Positions 8,917 through 17,580 of a DNA stretch of 64,000 nucleotides are shown piece by piece. A program made the position numbers and the translations under genes. Source of the stretch: Paraburkholderia caffeinitolerans (GTDB taxonomy: Bacteria > Pseudomonadota > Gammaproteobacteria > Burkholderiales > Burkholderiaceae); the NCBI RefSeq assembly GCF_902859945.1, contig NZ_CADIKL010000006.1, positions 186,001 through 250,000 on the forward strand. Reading direction: 5' to 3'. Positions within the stretch are counted from its first letter, which is position 1. Each line of letters opens with the position of its first letter. The notes under the pieces are model-generated. The model was not told the origin of the DNA and did no database searches. It was given only the letters and a program-made list of their open reading frames with translations.

Positions 8917-10206
8917 ATGTTCGGCTGGTATCGCTCGCTACTGGTGCGCAACGTGCTCGCGCTGATCGTGCTGGTGCTAGCCAATCAGATCTTTGCGGGC
9001 ACCGTGTATGTGTTCCTCGTTCAGCGCCCGCGCATCGAGGAAGCCGCTTCGCTCGTCGCGGCGCAAATCCGCACAGTGAGCCGGTTGCTTGCCGCGCTGC
9101 CGCCGGCGGTGCGGGAGCAGCAACTGCTGGCGATCAATGGCGTATCGCAAAGCGAGGTGCCCGGGGCGAGCGCCACCGACTCGCAGCCGCCCGGCATGGC
9201 TGCGCGGTATTTCGTTGCGCGGATGTCGAGCGAGCTGGGCGCGGGTGAACAGATGCGCTTCGAGCGCGGCGGCGCGCACCGCGTCTGGGTTCGCCTGCGG
9301 GTGGACGACGCGTATTACTGGATGCTGCTCGCGGGTGCGCCGCACGGCATTCCGAGCTTGCCGTGGACGTTGATCAGCCTGCTGTTGTGTATCGCCACGG
9401 TGCCGCCCCTGGTGGCGTTCCTGATACACCGTCCGGTTGAACGGCTGCTGATGCGTCTGGCGCGTGCCGCCGACACGATCGAGCAGGGGGCGTGGCCCGA
9501 GGCGGTGCCCGTTGAAGGCGCACACGAACTGGCAATGGTTGCGGACGCATTCAACCGGATGGCCGCATCGCTTCAGGAACTGGAGACGACCCGCGCGCAG
9601 ATGCTGGCGGGCATCTCGCACGATATCCGCACGCCGCTCACAAAGCTGCGCATGGTGCTGCTGGCTCCGGAATCCGTCGAAGCGCCGGCGGACAGCGCCG
9701 AACGTTTCGTCGAGGAAATCGACATGATCGTGCAGCAGTTCATCGACTTCGCGCGCGGTTGGGACAGCGAAACCGCAAGGCGCGGCGACCTCAATGCATT
9801 GATCGAGCGTCTCGCAGCCGACTACGTCGGGCTCGAGTATGTATTCGATCTGTCGCTGGAGCCGCTGCCCGAGTTCTCGTTCCGGCCCACGGGAATGCAG
9901 CGTCTATTGATGAACCTGATGCATAACGCGGCCGTCCACGGCCGTAACGGGCTGGCGGTCAGGACCCGGATGGCGGGCGGGTACGTGACGATCGACGTCG
10001 AGGACCAGGGCCCCGGCGTGCCGGCGGAGCTGTTGCCGCTGATGAAGCAGCCGTTCAGGCAGGGGCCGCAGAGCGATCAGCGCAGCGGCTCGGGGCTCGG
10101 TCTGGCTATTGCGGACCGGATTGCGAGGCAGCATGACGGGGTGCTCGACCTGTTGCCGAACCGGCCGCATGGTCTCGTGGCTCGCGTGCGCTTGCCGGTT
10201 CGTTGA
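8917..10206 (+). CDS. Membrane sensor histidine kinase (EnvZ-like)
   Basis: A 429-residue kinase: first membrane helix about residues 10-34, a periplasmic sensor of about 110 residues, second helix about 148-170, a HAMP segment (HRPVERLLMRLARAADTIEQ), H-box His235 in GISHDIRTPLTKLR, N-box LLMNLMHNAAVHG, G1 DQGPGVP and G2 SGLGLAIAD. All kinase boxes are intact. The probable partner is the OmpR-type regulator at 6969, because no other regulator lies nearby. Confidence 0.92.
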   Translation: MFGWYRSLLVRNVLALIVLVLANQIFAGTVYVFLVQRPRIEEAASLVAAQIRTVSRLLAALPPAVREQQLLAINGVSQSEVPGASATDSQPPGMAARYFVARMSSELGAGEQMRFERGGAHRVWVRLRVDDAYYWMLLAGAPHGIPSLPWTLISLLLCIATVPPLVAFLIHRPVERLLMRLARAADTIEQGAWPEAVPVEGAHELAMVADAFNRMAASLQELETTRAQMLAGISHDIRTPLTKLRMVLLAPESVEAPADSAERFVEEIDMIVQQFIDFARGWDSETARRGDLNALIERLAADYVGLEYVFDLSLEPLPEFSFRPTGMQRLLMNLMHNAAVHGRNGLAVRTRMAGGYVTIDVEDQGPGVPAELLPLMKQPFRQGPQSDQRSGSGLGLAIADRIARQHDGVLDLLPNRPHGLVARVRLPVR

Positions 10207-10387
10207 GCAAGTGAAGAAATCTAAATCATGAGCAGCACAGCACGATTCTGACATGCGTTGAAACAAGTTTTGAGCAGCGTGTAACGCGGCACGCCGGTAA
10301 ATTGAGTTCGAAGGCGTTGCCAGGCCGCATTGTTCGGCCAGCAACGAGCGCCACTCATTACCTCAATCATCGAAGTCAGAATCAAAG

Positions 10388-10978
10388 ATGTCTTTTAAAT
10401 TCGTGCGCATGGCCGCAGTGCTGTCGGGCCTGTTCGTTGGCGGTTTTTCCAGCCTTGGATCGCAGGCTGCTTCGTTCTCTTCGCCGGGTAACGCGACTCA
10501 CGCGACTCACGCGAAACTCGAGCAGGATGCGCGCGCGGCGCTGGCGCGGCTGTATTCAAGCACGCCTCGTGCGAGGGAGTTGGGTGCCCATTCCGTTGCA
10601 ATCCTGGTCTTTCCGGACATCCTGAAAGCAGGGCTGATGTTCGGCGGTGCGGGCGGCAATGGTGTGCTGTTCTCACGCGCGGGAAAGGTGCTCGGCTACT
10701 ACAACACGAGCGCATTTTCCTATGGGCTTCAAGCCGGTGCGCAGAGCTTTTCCGAAGCAATGTTCCTCACGAAGGCCGCTGCGATGAGCTACCTCGATAG
10801 CAGCGCGGGCTGGTCGATTGGCGGCGGCCCGAGCGTGGTTCTCGCGGACTCGGGCATGGGGCGGGACCTTTCCACTACGACTTTGCGCCCGGATGTTTAT
10901 GCGTTCATCTTTGGGCAGACGGGACTCATGGCGGGCATGGGCGTGCAGGGCCAGAAAATCACCCGGCTCGGTTCGTGA
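10388..10978 (+). CDS. SYLF/YSC84-domain lipid-binding protein
   Basis: A 196-residue exported protein: signal peptide to about residue 28 (SQAAS), then a complete bacterial SYLF (YSC84-like) domain with the expected landmarks AILVFPDILKAGLMFGGAGGNGVL, the Tyr-Tyr-Asn segment and a C-terminal DVYAFIFGQTGLMAG. Family members bind phosphoinositide-type lipids in eukaryotes; the bacterial role is unclear but is periplasmic or outer-membrane associated. It follows the kinase gene by 180 bases and probably has its own promoter. Confidence 0.88.
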   Translation: MSFKFVRMAAVLSGLFVGGFSSLGSQAASFSSPGNATHATHAKLEQDARAALARLYSSTPRARELGAHSVAILVFPDILKAGLMFGGAGGNGVLFSRAGKVLGYYNTSAFSYGLQAGAQSFSEAMFLTKAAAMSYLDSSAGWSIGGGPSVVLADSGMGRDLSTTTLRPDVYAFIFGQTGLMAGMGVQGQKITRLGS

Positions 10979-11280
10979 CACGCAACCCGGCATCACAGGA
11001 TCTCGAGCCGTGCCAATTTTCGGAACACGATTGAGCCGTCTATCGGAAAGACCTTCGCAGCGGCGGAACCCGCTGTCTTATGGGGTATTCGGGACATTCG
11101 GCATTGCGCGTGCCGATCCGCTCACGCATGAAGAGTACAGACTGGCCGCCGCGTGGCTCGACCATCTCTGGCTTGCCCGAATGAAAGTAATCGCTTAATG
11201 TCTCCACTTGCACCGGGCCTCACGGCACCGGTGCGCCGCCCGGTATCACCACGCAGTGAAAACCCAGGAGGAGACAAGCC
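10979..11280. other. Intergenic stretch with a possible 62-codon frame
   Basis: A GTG at 11010 opens a 62-codon frame ending at 11198 (contains LSYGVFGTFGIARA and LAAAWLDHLWL). No ribosome-binding site is seen, and the frame is a continuation of a shadow frame of the SYLF gene, so I do not call it as a gene. The last 20 bases hold the AGGAGGAG of the acylase gene. Confidence 0.3.
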
Positions 11281-13722
11281 GTGCGTTCCACATTCAGACT
11301 TCGCAGACTTTCAATCACCGTCGTGTGTGCGGCACTCGCTGCATTCAACGGCGTTGTTGCGCACGCAACTGACGCGCCTGTGGAAACAATCACCGTCGAA
11401 GGCCTCGCGCATCCGGTGGATATTCTGATCGATCATTGGGGCGTGCCGCATATCTTTGCGGACAACGAAAGCGATGCTTTCTTCGTGCAGGGTTTCAACG
11501 CCGCGCGCGACCGGATGTTCCAGATCGATCTGTGGCGGCGGCGCGGCCTCGGCCAGCTTGCCGAAGTGTTTGGCCCGGCCTATGTGGAGCAGGACAAGGC
11601 CACGCGTCTGTTTCTCTATCGCGGCGACATGGCCGCCGAATGGCAACGCTACGGCCCCGACGCGAAGCAGATTGCCACACGCTACGCGGCCGGTGTGAAC
11701 GCGTACATCGACTGGCTCGCCGCGCATCCCGAACACATGCCGTACGAGTTCCGCAAGGTCGGCTACTGGCCCGCCCGGTGGTCGGCGGACGACGTCGTGC
11801 GCATTCGCAGCCACGGCCTCACGCGTAACGTGACCAGCGAGGTTGCGCGCGCGAAGGTGGCGTGCAAGAGCACGCTTGCGGCCGACACCATCCGCTTCGG
11901 TCTGCAACCGCCGTGGCGCACGACGATGCCCGACGGGCTCGATCCGTGCCTGCCGGACGACGTGCTGAAGGTCTTCGAACTCGCCACGCAAAGCGTGCAC
12001 GTGACGCGCGAATCGCTAAAGAGCGCCGACGCATCGACCACGGTGATCGCCGCCGCCGACAACCCCGAAGAAGTGACCGAAGGCAGCAATAACTGGGTGA
12101 TCGCGCCGGCCAAATCCGCAACGGGCCGCGCGATCATGGCGAACGACCCGCATCGCGCGTATGCGGCGCCGAGCCTGCGCTACATCCAGCAGATCAGCAC
12201 GCCCACGCTGGACATCATCGGCGGCGGCGAGCCGTCCGCGCCGGGCATTTCGATTGGCCACAACGGACACATCGCGTATGGGCTCACGATCTTCAACATC
12301 GATCAGGAAGATTTGTATGTCTATCAATTGAATCCGGCGAACCCGCACGAGTATCGATACAAGGGGCACTGGGAGCCGATGCGCATCGTTCACGAGCAAA
12401 TCGCGGTGCGTAATGGCGAGACGGCGGGCAAGACCGTCGACGCCGAACTCGCGTTCACGCGCCACGGTCCCGTGATCTATACCGAACCCGCGAAGCGTCG
12501 CGCATTCGCGGTACGCACGGCGTGGCTCGAACCCGGGATGTCGCCGTACTACGATTCGATCCGCTATATGCGCGCGAAGAATTTCGCCGAATTCCGCCGC
12601 GCGCTCGCGACGTGGGGCGCGCCGACCGTCAATCAGGTCTATGCGGACACGCAAGGCAACATTGGCTGGCTGCCGAGCGGGCTCGCGCCGAAGCGGCCGA
12701 ACTGGGACGGGCTCATGCCCGTGCCAGGCGACGGCCGCTACGAATGGGCCGGGTTCTGGCGACGCGACGATCTGCCGGCCGGCTACGATCCGTCGAGTGG
12801 CTACGTCACGACGTCGAATGAAATGAATCTGCCTGAGGGCTATCCCTACGCGCAGCGCAAGCTCGGTTTCGAGTGGACCAACGGGTCGCGCCATCAACGC
12901 ATCGACGAACTGTTGAAGTCGTTGCCGAAGGTATCGATCGAGGACAGCGAGCGCTTGCAGAACGACATCGTGTCGATTCCGGCGCGCCGACTGGTTGCGC
13001 TGCTCGCGCCGCTCAACAGCGATGATCCGCACACGCGCTTGGCGCTCGCGCTATTGCATGGCTGGGATGCGCAGATGCGCGCCGACTCGGCGCAGGCCGC
13101 GCTCGAAGAGGTCTGGCTGAGCCGCCACCTCAGGCGCGCGTTCAAACAAGCGGTGCTGCCGAAAGATGCGGCGCATGCGTTCGGTGCGCCGGACACGGCG
13201 GTCATGCTAGATATGCTCGAACATCCGGATGCGCGTTTCGGTGAGAACCCGCCCGCGAAGCGCGACGCGCTATTGCTCGCGAGTCTGCGTGACGCCTACG
13301 ACGAGATGATCACGTTGCAGGGCGCGGACGAGCATGCCTGGGCGTGGGGAAAGTTGCAGACAAACCTCAACGCGCATCCGTTCGCGGGTCTCGTCGACGA
13401 CGATATGCGCGCGAAACTCAACGTCGGGCCGCTGGCGAAGGGCGGCAGCGCGTACACGCCGAACCAGTCCACCTACCGGGACAGCGATTTCCGGCAGACG
13501 AACGGACCGTCGTTCCGCGTGATTGTGGATGTGGGCAACTGGGACAATTCGCGCGCGGTGAATCTGCCCGGCGAATCAGGCGACCCGGACAGTCCGCATT
13601 ATCGGGACTTGGCGCAGATGTGGCTTGACGGCCGTTATTTCCCGCTGCTTTACACGCGTGCGGCTGTGGAAGCGCAAACGGAAAAGCGGATTCATCTCGT
13701 GCCAGGCGAAAGCACGCGCTGA
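11281..13722 (+). CDS. Penicillin acylase family protein (possible acyl-homoserine lactone acylase)
   Basis: An 813-residue secreted Ntn-hydrolase starting at GTG after CAGGAGGAGACAAGCC. Signal peptide about residues 1-29 (VVAHA). The alpha chain starts with the usual DHWGVPHIFADNESDAFFVQGF. The autocatalytic cleavage site precedes Ser269 in TEGSNNWVIAP, the new N-terminal nucleophile of the beta chain. Later DTQGNIGWLPSG and the Asn-containing C-terminal region are also typical. Such enzymes hydrolyse amide bonds of beta-lactams or N-acyl homoserine lactones in the periplasm; substrate cannot be assigned from motifs. Confidence 0.9.
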   Translation: MRSTFRLRRLSITVVCAALAAFNGVVAHATDAPVETITVEGLAHPVDILIDHWGVPHIFADNESDAFFVQGFNAARDRMFQIDLWRRRGLGQLAEVFGPAYVEQDKATRLFLYRGDMAAEWQRYGPDAKQIATRYAAGVNAYIDWLAAHPEHMPYEFRKVGYWPARWSADDVVRIRSHGLTRNVTSEVARAKVACKSTLAADTIRFGLQPPWRTTMPDGLDPCLPDDVLKVFELATQSVHVTRESLKSADASTTVIAAADNPEEVTEGSNNWVIAPAKSATGRAIMANDPHRAYAAPSLRYIQQISTPTLDIIGGGEPSAPGISIGHNGHIAYGLTIFNIDQEDLYVYQLNPANPHEYRYKGHWEPMRIVHEQIAVRNGETAGKTVDAELAFTRHGPVIYTEPAKRRAFAVRTAWLEPGMSPYYDSIRYMRAKNFAEFRRALATWGAPTVNQVYADTQGNIGWLPSGLAPKRPNWDGLMPVPGDGRYEWAGFWRRDDLPAGYDPSSGYVTTSNEMNLPEGYPYAQRKLGFEWTNGSRHQRIDELLKSLPKVSIEDSERLQNDIVSIPARRLVALLAPLNSDDPHTRLALALLHGWDAQMRADSAQAALEEVWLSRHLRRAFKQAVLPKDAAHAFGAPDTAVMLDMLEHPDARFGENPPAKRDALLLASLRDAYDEMITLQGADEHAWAWGKLQTNLNAHPFAGLVDDDMRAKLNVGPLAKGGSAYTPNQSTYRDSDFRQTNGPSFRVIVDVGNWDNSRAVNLPGESGDPDSPHYRDLAQMWLDGRYFPLLYTRAAVEAQTEKRIHLVPGESTR

Positions 13723-13787
13723 ATCCAGGACCGGAGGAAAGCGGAATGCGCGGCGCAGGGGGGACTTGCGCCCGCTTGGGTTCGTAC

Positions 13788-13991
13788 TCAGTGCCGCGTG
13801 GCCGCACTGGTGCTCGTGTACCAGTGGGAATAGCCGCGTTCGACGAGGCTGCGCGGCTGCGGCTCTTTTACGGTCGATCCGCCCGGCATGGCTGCATTGG
13901 CGTCAAGGCAATAGGCGGCGTCGATAATCTGCTCCCGGTCCGCATCTTCGTCACGCATGCACAGAAAAGCTTCAACCATTGAATTGTTCAT
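13788..13991 (-). CDS. Small hypothetical protein
   Basis: A 67-residue protein supported by an excellent ribosome-binding site (AAAGGAGAG about eight bases before the ATG). It begins MNNSMVEAFLCMRDEDAD, has two Cys, and has no signal peptide or membrane segment. I do not recognise it. It is convergent with the acylase gene and transcribed alone. Confidence 0.6.
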   Translation of the reverse strand: MNNSMVEAFLCMRDEDADREQIIDAAYCLDANAAMPGGSTVKEPQPRSLVERGYSHWYTSTSAATRH

Positions 13992-14159
13992 TTGCCAATC
14001 TCTCCTTTGTTCACACAAACAACGATGCTTTATTTGTCGAGGTATTGGCATTAATCGTATGGCGTGAGCGGGGCGTTAGAAAGTGACTGAAAGTCGCTAT
14101 ATCAGCGGTTGAATGCAATACATTATTGCCGCCGTGGAAAGACTGGATTTTATTTAATT

Positions 14160-14192
14160 CCGCCGCTCGATGACGAGTCAATCGAGCGGCGG
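14160..14192 (-). terminator. Perfect 12-bp hairpin, likely terminator
   Basis: CCGCCGCTCGAT (14160-14171) and ATCGAGCGGCGG (14181-14192) form a perfect stem with a 9-base loop, 11 bases after the stop of the minus-strand gene at 14203. On the minus strand it is followed by an A/T-rich tract rather than a pure T run, so termination efficiency is uncertain. Confidence 0.6.
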
Positions 14193-14202
14193 GAGCACGA
14201 GA

Positions 14203-14589
14203 TCAGAAGTTGCCGAAGAAGCCGCGTGCGGCAACCATGCAGAACGGCGCGACGAGGTCGTCGTGGTAAGCCTGGAGGACGGCATTGGATCCGTTATCCG
14301 TTGCGCCGGCCTGTATCGCCTGCTGGGCGACTTGTGCTTCGGCCTGCGCGAAGCCCGCTTTGGCCGAGGCAAATGGATCATTCGCGCCAGGCGTGGAATC
14401 GACATCGAGGATGCTCGTCAGGCCCGGCGCGACATTGGCGTGGTTCCAGTAAGCCTGTTCGATCGTCGCGTTGGCGAAGTACACCATCGGGTCGAGGTTC
14501 CGTGCGCGTACAGCATGAGCGGGCAATGATTGCGGGTGGCGCATGAGCACGATTTCACGATGAAGTGCTTTACGAGTAATCCATGCCAT
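14203..14589 (-). CDS. Hypothetical protein downstream of the gallate LysR gene
   Basis: Up to 128 residues, on the same strand and 9 bases after the LysR stop. The C-terminal 95 residues (from MVYFANATIEQAYWNH) look protein-like, with helix-forming Ala/Gln-rich repeats (AQAEAQVAQQAIQAG) and an aromatic-rich end (ARGFFGNF). The N-terminal 34 residues are less convincing and the true start may be an internal ATG at 14544 or 14487. A strong hairpin right after its stop supports a transcript ending here. No family recognised. Confidence 0.5.
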   Translation of the reverse strand: MAWITRKALHREIVLMRHPQSLPAHAVRARNLDPMVYFANATIEQAYWNHANVAPGLTSILDVDSTPGANDPFASAKAGFAQAEAQVAQQAIQAGATDNGSNAVLQAYHDDLVAPFCMVAARGFFGNF

Positions 14590-14598
14590 GCCCGTTCT

Positions 14599-15840
14599 TT
14601 ATTGCGGGCGCGGCGTACGGGCGATCTCGGTCGAGACGAGGCGAATCGCGTTGATGAGTTCGTGCGCGGCCGGCGAGGGCGGGCTGCCGGTGCGCGTGGT
14701 CAAGCCAATATCGCGGGCCGTATCGCGCATGGACACGTCGAGCACGGCCAGTATTCCGGAAGCGCACTCGTAATGCAGTTGCTGCGCCGAGAGCACCGCA
14801 ATCATGTCGGTATGCAGCAGCAGCCCCCGAATGACTGCGAGGTCAGCCGTTTCGACCGTCGGCATCGGCGGCTTGATCTTCGCGCGGCGAAACAGCGTCT
14901 CGAACAGCCGCCGCGTGGGCGAGTGGCTGCGCGGCAGCACCCACTGGGCGTCGCCGAGGTTCTTGATGGAGAGATCCTTCACCCCGGCGAGCGGATGGTC
15001 GCGCCTCGCGAGGATGACCAGGTTCTCCGACATCAGCTTTTCGTTTTCGAGGCCGCTCGTGGCATCGTTCGCCCGCAGCGCGCCAAGGATGAAGTCAATG
15101 TCGCCCGCGCGCACGCCCGCGACCAGCGCCTCGTACGCACTCTCGTCGGTAATCACGCGCACCTTGGGAAACCGCGTGACGACACGCGCCACCGCTTCCG
15201 GCAGGATCAGCGTGCGGCCGAGCGGTAGCGCGCCCACCGTGACGACGCCCTGGACGCTGCCGTGCAGCGCGGCGACATCGTCGGCGACGTGGCGCAATTC
15301 GTTCAACGCACGGCGCACGTGCAACAGGAAGGTTTCGCCGTCGGTCGTGAGAAGCAGTCCGCGCGGATGACGATGGAACAGCGGAAATCCCGCGCCGATT
15401 TCAAGAATGCGCACCGCGCTGCTGACCGCGGGCTGCGTGACGTTCAGCGCCCGCGCTGCACTGGGCATGTGCCGGTAGCGCGCGAGCGTTGAAAACAGCT
15501 GCAGCCGGCGCGTGTTGAGCAGGTAGGCCGGCAAGCCGCCTACCGCCGTTGCGCGCTTGCGCGACTGGCGCATCGCACACCAGCCTGCCAGCTCGTTGAG
15601 TTCGGCGAACACACGCTCGCTGCGCTTGAGCACCGCACGCCCCACGGGCGTCGCGAGCATGCCGGATGGCTTGCGCTCGAACAGCGGCGCGTCCAGCGCG
15701 GTTTCGATCTGCTGCACGGCCCGCGTAATGGCCGACTGGGCGCGAAAGAGGGCGGTGGCCGCGCGGCTCACGCTGCCCATCTCGGCCACGCGCAGTACCG
15801 CATACAGGCATGCGAGATTGGGAAGGTCGGTGTCGTCCAT
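14599..15840 (-). CDS. LysR-type regulator with two N-terminal winged helices
   Basis: A 413-residue protein, about 100 longer than normal LysR proteins. It has two LysR-like helix-turn-helix domains: about residues 7-65 (MGSVSRAATALFRAQSAIT) and about 110-170 (RHMPSAARALNVTQPAVSSA), then an ordinary effector-binding domain (about 195-400). It is divergent from the gallate dioxygenase gene with 326 bases between them, so it is the likely regulator of the gallate cluster. The duplicated DNA-binding domain is clearly readable and not a frameshift artefact, as one continuous frame covers both copies. Confidence 0.9.
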   Translation of the reverse strand: MDDTDLPNLACLYAVLRVAEMGSVSRAATALFRAQSAITRAVQQIETALDAPLFERKPSGMLATPVGRAVLKRSERVFAELNELAGWCAMRQSRKRATAVGGLPAYLLNTRRLQLFSTLARYRHMPSAARALNVTQPAVSSAVRILEIGAGFPLFHRHPRGLLLTTDGETFLLHVRRALNELRHVADDVAALHGSVQGVVTVGALPLGRTLILPEAVARVVTRFPKVRVITDESAYEALVAGVRAGDIDFILGALRANDATSGLENEKLMSENLVILARRDHPLAGVKDLSIKNLGDAQWVLPRSHSPTRRLFETLFRRAKIKPPMPTVETADLAVIRGLLLHTDMIAVLSAQQLHYECASGILAVLDVSMRDTARDIGLTTRTGSPPSPAAHELINAIRLVSTEIARTPRPQ

Positions 15841-16166
15841 GTCAGCACTGTTCCATGGCCGTCGACTTTACCGGAACGCCGATACTCAAGCTTGCGAGGT
15901 GTTTATCCGGGTATCTGTTTTATTTATCGATATGTTGTCGTGGCGATATCCGGCGGCAGCCGCGAGCGAGAACGGGCAGCAAGCCAGGCACCCCGTCCGG
16001 TGGGCTTTCCGGGCAGGCGGACGATGGCGCGCAGCCGCGCCATACCCTTATTCGATTGATCGTTACGTTGATGAGCAGGGTTTTCCCTTGCTGGGTGAGT
16101 GATGGGGTGAATGAGTATTTTTCTATCCGGTTACAGCATCGGCACGGTTAAAGAAGGAGTTCAGAT
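15841..16166. promoter_or_regulatory. Divergent promoter region between the LysR gene and gallate dioxygenase
   Basis: No gene. Contains repeated TATCCGG elements (TTATCCGGGTAT near 15903, ATATCCGG near 15948, CTATCCGGTTAC near 16123) and a CGATAT pair near 15929 and 15945, any of which might be regulator half-sites. A GAAGGAG ribosome-binding site precedes the dioxygenase start. Confidence 0.4.
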
Positions 16167-17471
16167 ATGGCACGGATTATTGGGGGCATTGCGGCGTCTC
16201 ACACACCCACGATCGGTTTCGCGTTCGACAAGAACAAGCGCGAGGATCCGGTATGGGCGCCGATCTTCGAGAATTTTGCACCGCTGTCCGCGTGGCTGGC
16301 CGAACAGCGCCCCGACGTGCTGCTGTTCATCTACAACGATCACGTCACGTCATTCTTCTTCGATCACTATTCGGCGTTCGCGCTTGGAGTCGGGCCGCAG
16401 TGGTCGCCCGCCGACGAGGGCGGCGGCGCGCGCGACCTGCCGTCGATTGCCGGCCATCCGGCGCTGGCCGAGCATATCGGCCAGTCGTTGATGGCCGACG
16501 AGTTCGACATGTCGTTCTTCCAGAACAAGCCGCTCGATCACGGCTGTTTTTCGCCGCTGTCGATGCTGTGCCCGCATCGGCCCGAATGGCCGCTGAAACT
16601 CGTCCCGCTGCAGATGGGCGTGCTGCAGATGCCGGTGCCACGCGCACGCCGTTTCTACAAGCTCGGTCAGGCGCTGCGGCGCGCCATCGAAAGCTATCCG
16701 GAAGACCTGCGGGTCGCGATCGTGGCGACCGGTGGCTTGTCGCACCAGGTGCACGGCGAACGATCGGGTTTCAACAATCCCGAGTGGGACCAGCAGTTTC
16801 TCGACTTGTTCGAGCGTGATCCGGAGCGGCTCGCCGATATGACGCTCGCCGAATATGCGACGCTCGGCGGCTTCGAGGGCGCGGAAGTCGTCATGTGGCT
16901 CACCATGCGCGGCGCATTGCCCGCGGGCGTCGTGTGCCGGCATCGCAGCTACTATCTGCCGTCGATGACGGGCATCGCGACCGCGATTTATGAAAGCGCC
17001 GATGCGGGCGTCGATGAACGCGCCGTCGAGCGGCACCGCGCACGCATGGCGGTAGAACTGGCGGGCGCCGAAAAGCTGCCGGGCACATATCCGTTCACCA
17101 TTGGCGCCGCGATGAAGTCATTCCGGATCAACGATTACTTGCACCGCATGATCGAGCCGCACCATCGCGAGCAATTTCTCCGCGACCCGGAGGCGAGTTT
17201 CGACGCGGCCGGCTTGTCCGACGAAGAACGCGACTTGATTCGCAGGCGCGACTGGCTTGGCCTGCTTCGATATGGCGTGATCTTTTTCCTGCTGGAGAAG
17301 CTAGGCGCGGTGACGGGCGTGTCGAACCTGCATATCTACGCAGCGATGCGCGGCGAGTCGCTAGAAGACTTTCAGCGCACGCGCAACGCGCCGGGCGCGT
17401 TGTATTCGGTCGCGGGCAAGGGTGCGGGCGATCTGGGCTGGGACAAAGCCAGTACGCAAAGCGGGAAATAG
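16167..17471 (+). CDS. galA: Gallate dioxygenase (fused LigB/LigA-type extradiol dioxygenase)
   Basis: A 434-residue type II extradiol dioxygenase. Residues 1-about 280 are the LigB-like catalytic domain with the Fe(II) ligands His12 (ASHTPTIG), His59 (IYNDHVTSF) and a Glu near 240 (GFEGAEVVMW), and the proton-transfer His in GGLSHQVHGE (193/196). Residues about 305-420 are a LigA-like domain. This fused arrangement and length match GalA/DesB gallate dioxygenases rather than two-subunit protocatechuate 4,5-dioxygenase. The product of gallate cleavage is 4-oxalomesaconate, which the ligJ- and ligK-like genes downstream would process. Protocatechuate as an additional substrate cannot be excluded. 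Confidence 0.92.
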   Translation: MARIIGGIAASHTPTIGFAFDKNKREDPVWAPIFENFAPLSAWLAEQRPDVLLFIYNDHVTSFFFDHYSAFALGVGPQWSPADEGGGARDLPSIAGHPALAEHIGQSLMADEFDMSFFQNKPLDHGCFSPLSMLCPHRPEWPLKLVPLQMGVLQMPVPRARRFYKLGQALRRAIESYPEDLRVAIVATGGLSHQVHGERSGFNNPEWDQQFLDLFERDPERLADMTLAEYATLGGFEGAEVVMWLTMRGALPAGVVCRHRSYYLPSMTGIATAIYESADAGVDERAVERHRARMAVELAGAEKLPGTYPFTIGAAMKSFRINDYLHRMIEPHHREQFLRDPEASFDAAGLSDEERDLIRRRDWLGLLRYGVIFFLLEKLGAVTGVSNLHIYAAMRGESLEDFQRTRNAPGALYSVAGKGAGDLGWDKASTQSGK

Positions 17472-17522
17472 AGCGCGAGCCGAATTTTTCCGGTGCACCC
17501 TTCAGGGTCGCTGGAAATTCAC

Positions 17523-17557
17523 GTCATATAAATAGGATGACGAAATATATGAGTCAT
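17523..17557. promoter_or_regulatory. Three alternating GTCAT half-sites before the transporter gene
   Basis: GTCAT (17523), its complement ATGAC (17537-17541) and GTCAT again (17553) form two overlapping inverted repeats around an A/T-rich TATAAAT segment, 24-58 bases upstream of the transporter start. A related AGTCATTCTAAA occurs upstream of the porin at 21457, against AGTCATCTAAA here. Confidence 0.45.
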
Positions 17558-17580
17558 CTAAAGGAGACAGGAGAATCACA

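Noticed and set aside
11010..11198. 62-codon frame after the SYLF gene
   Set aside because: GTG start without a ribosome-binding site, continuing a shadow frame of the upstream gene.
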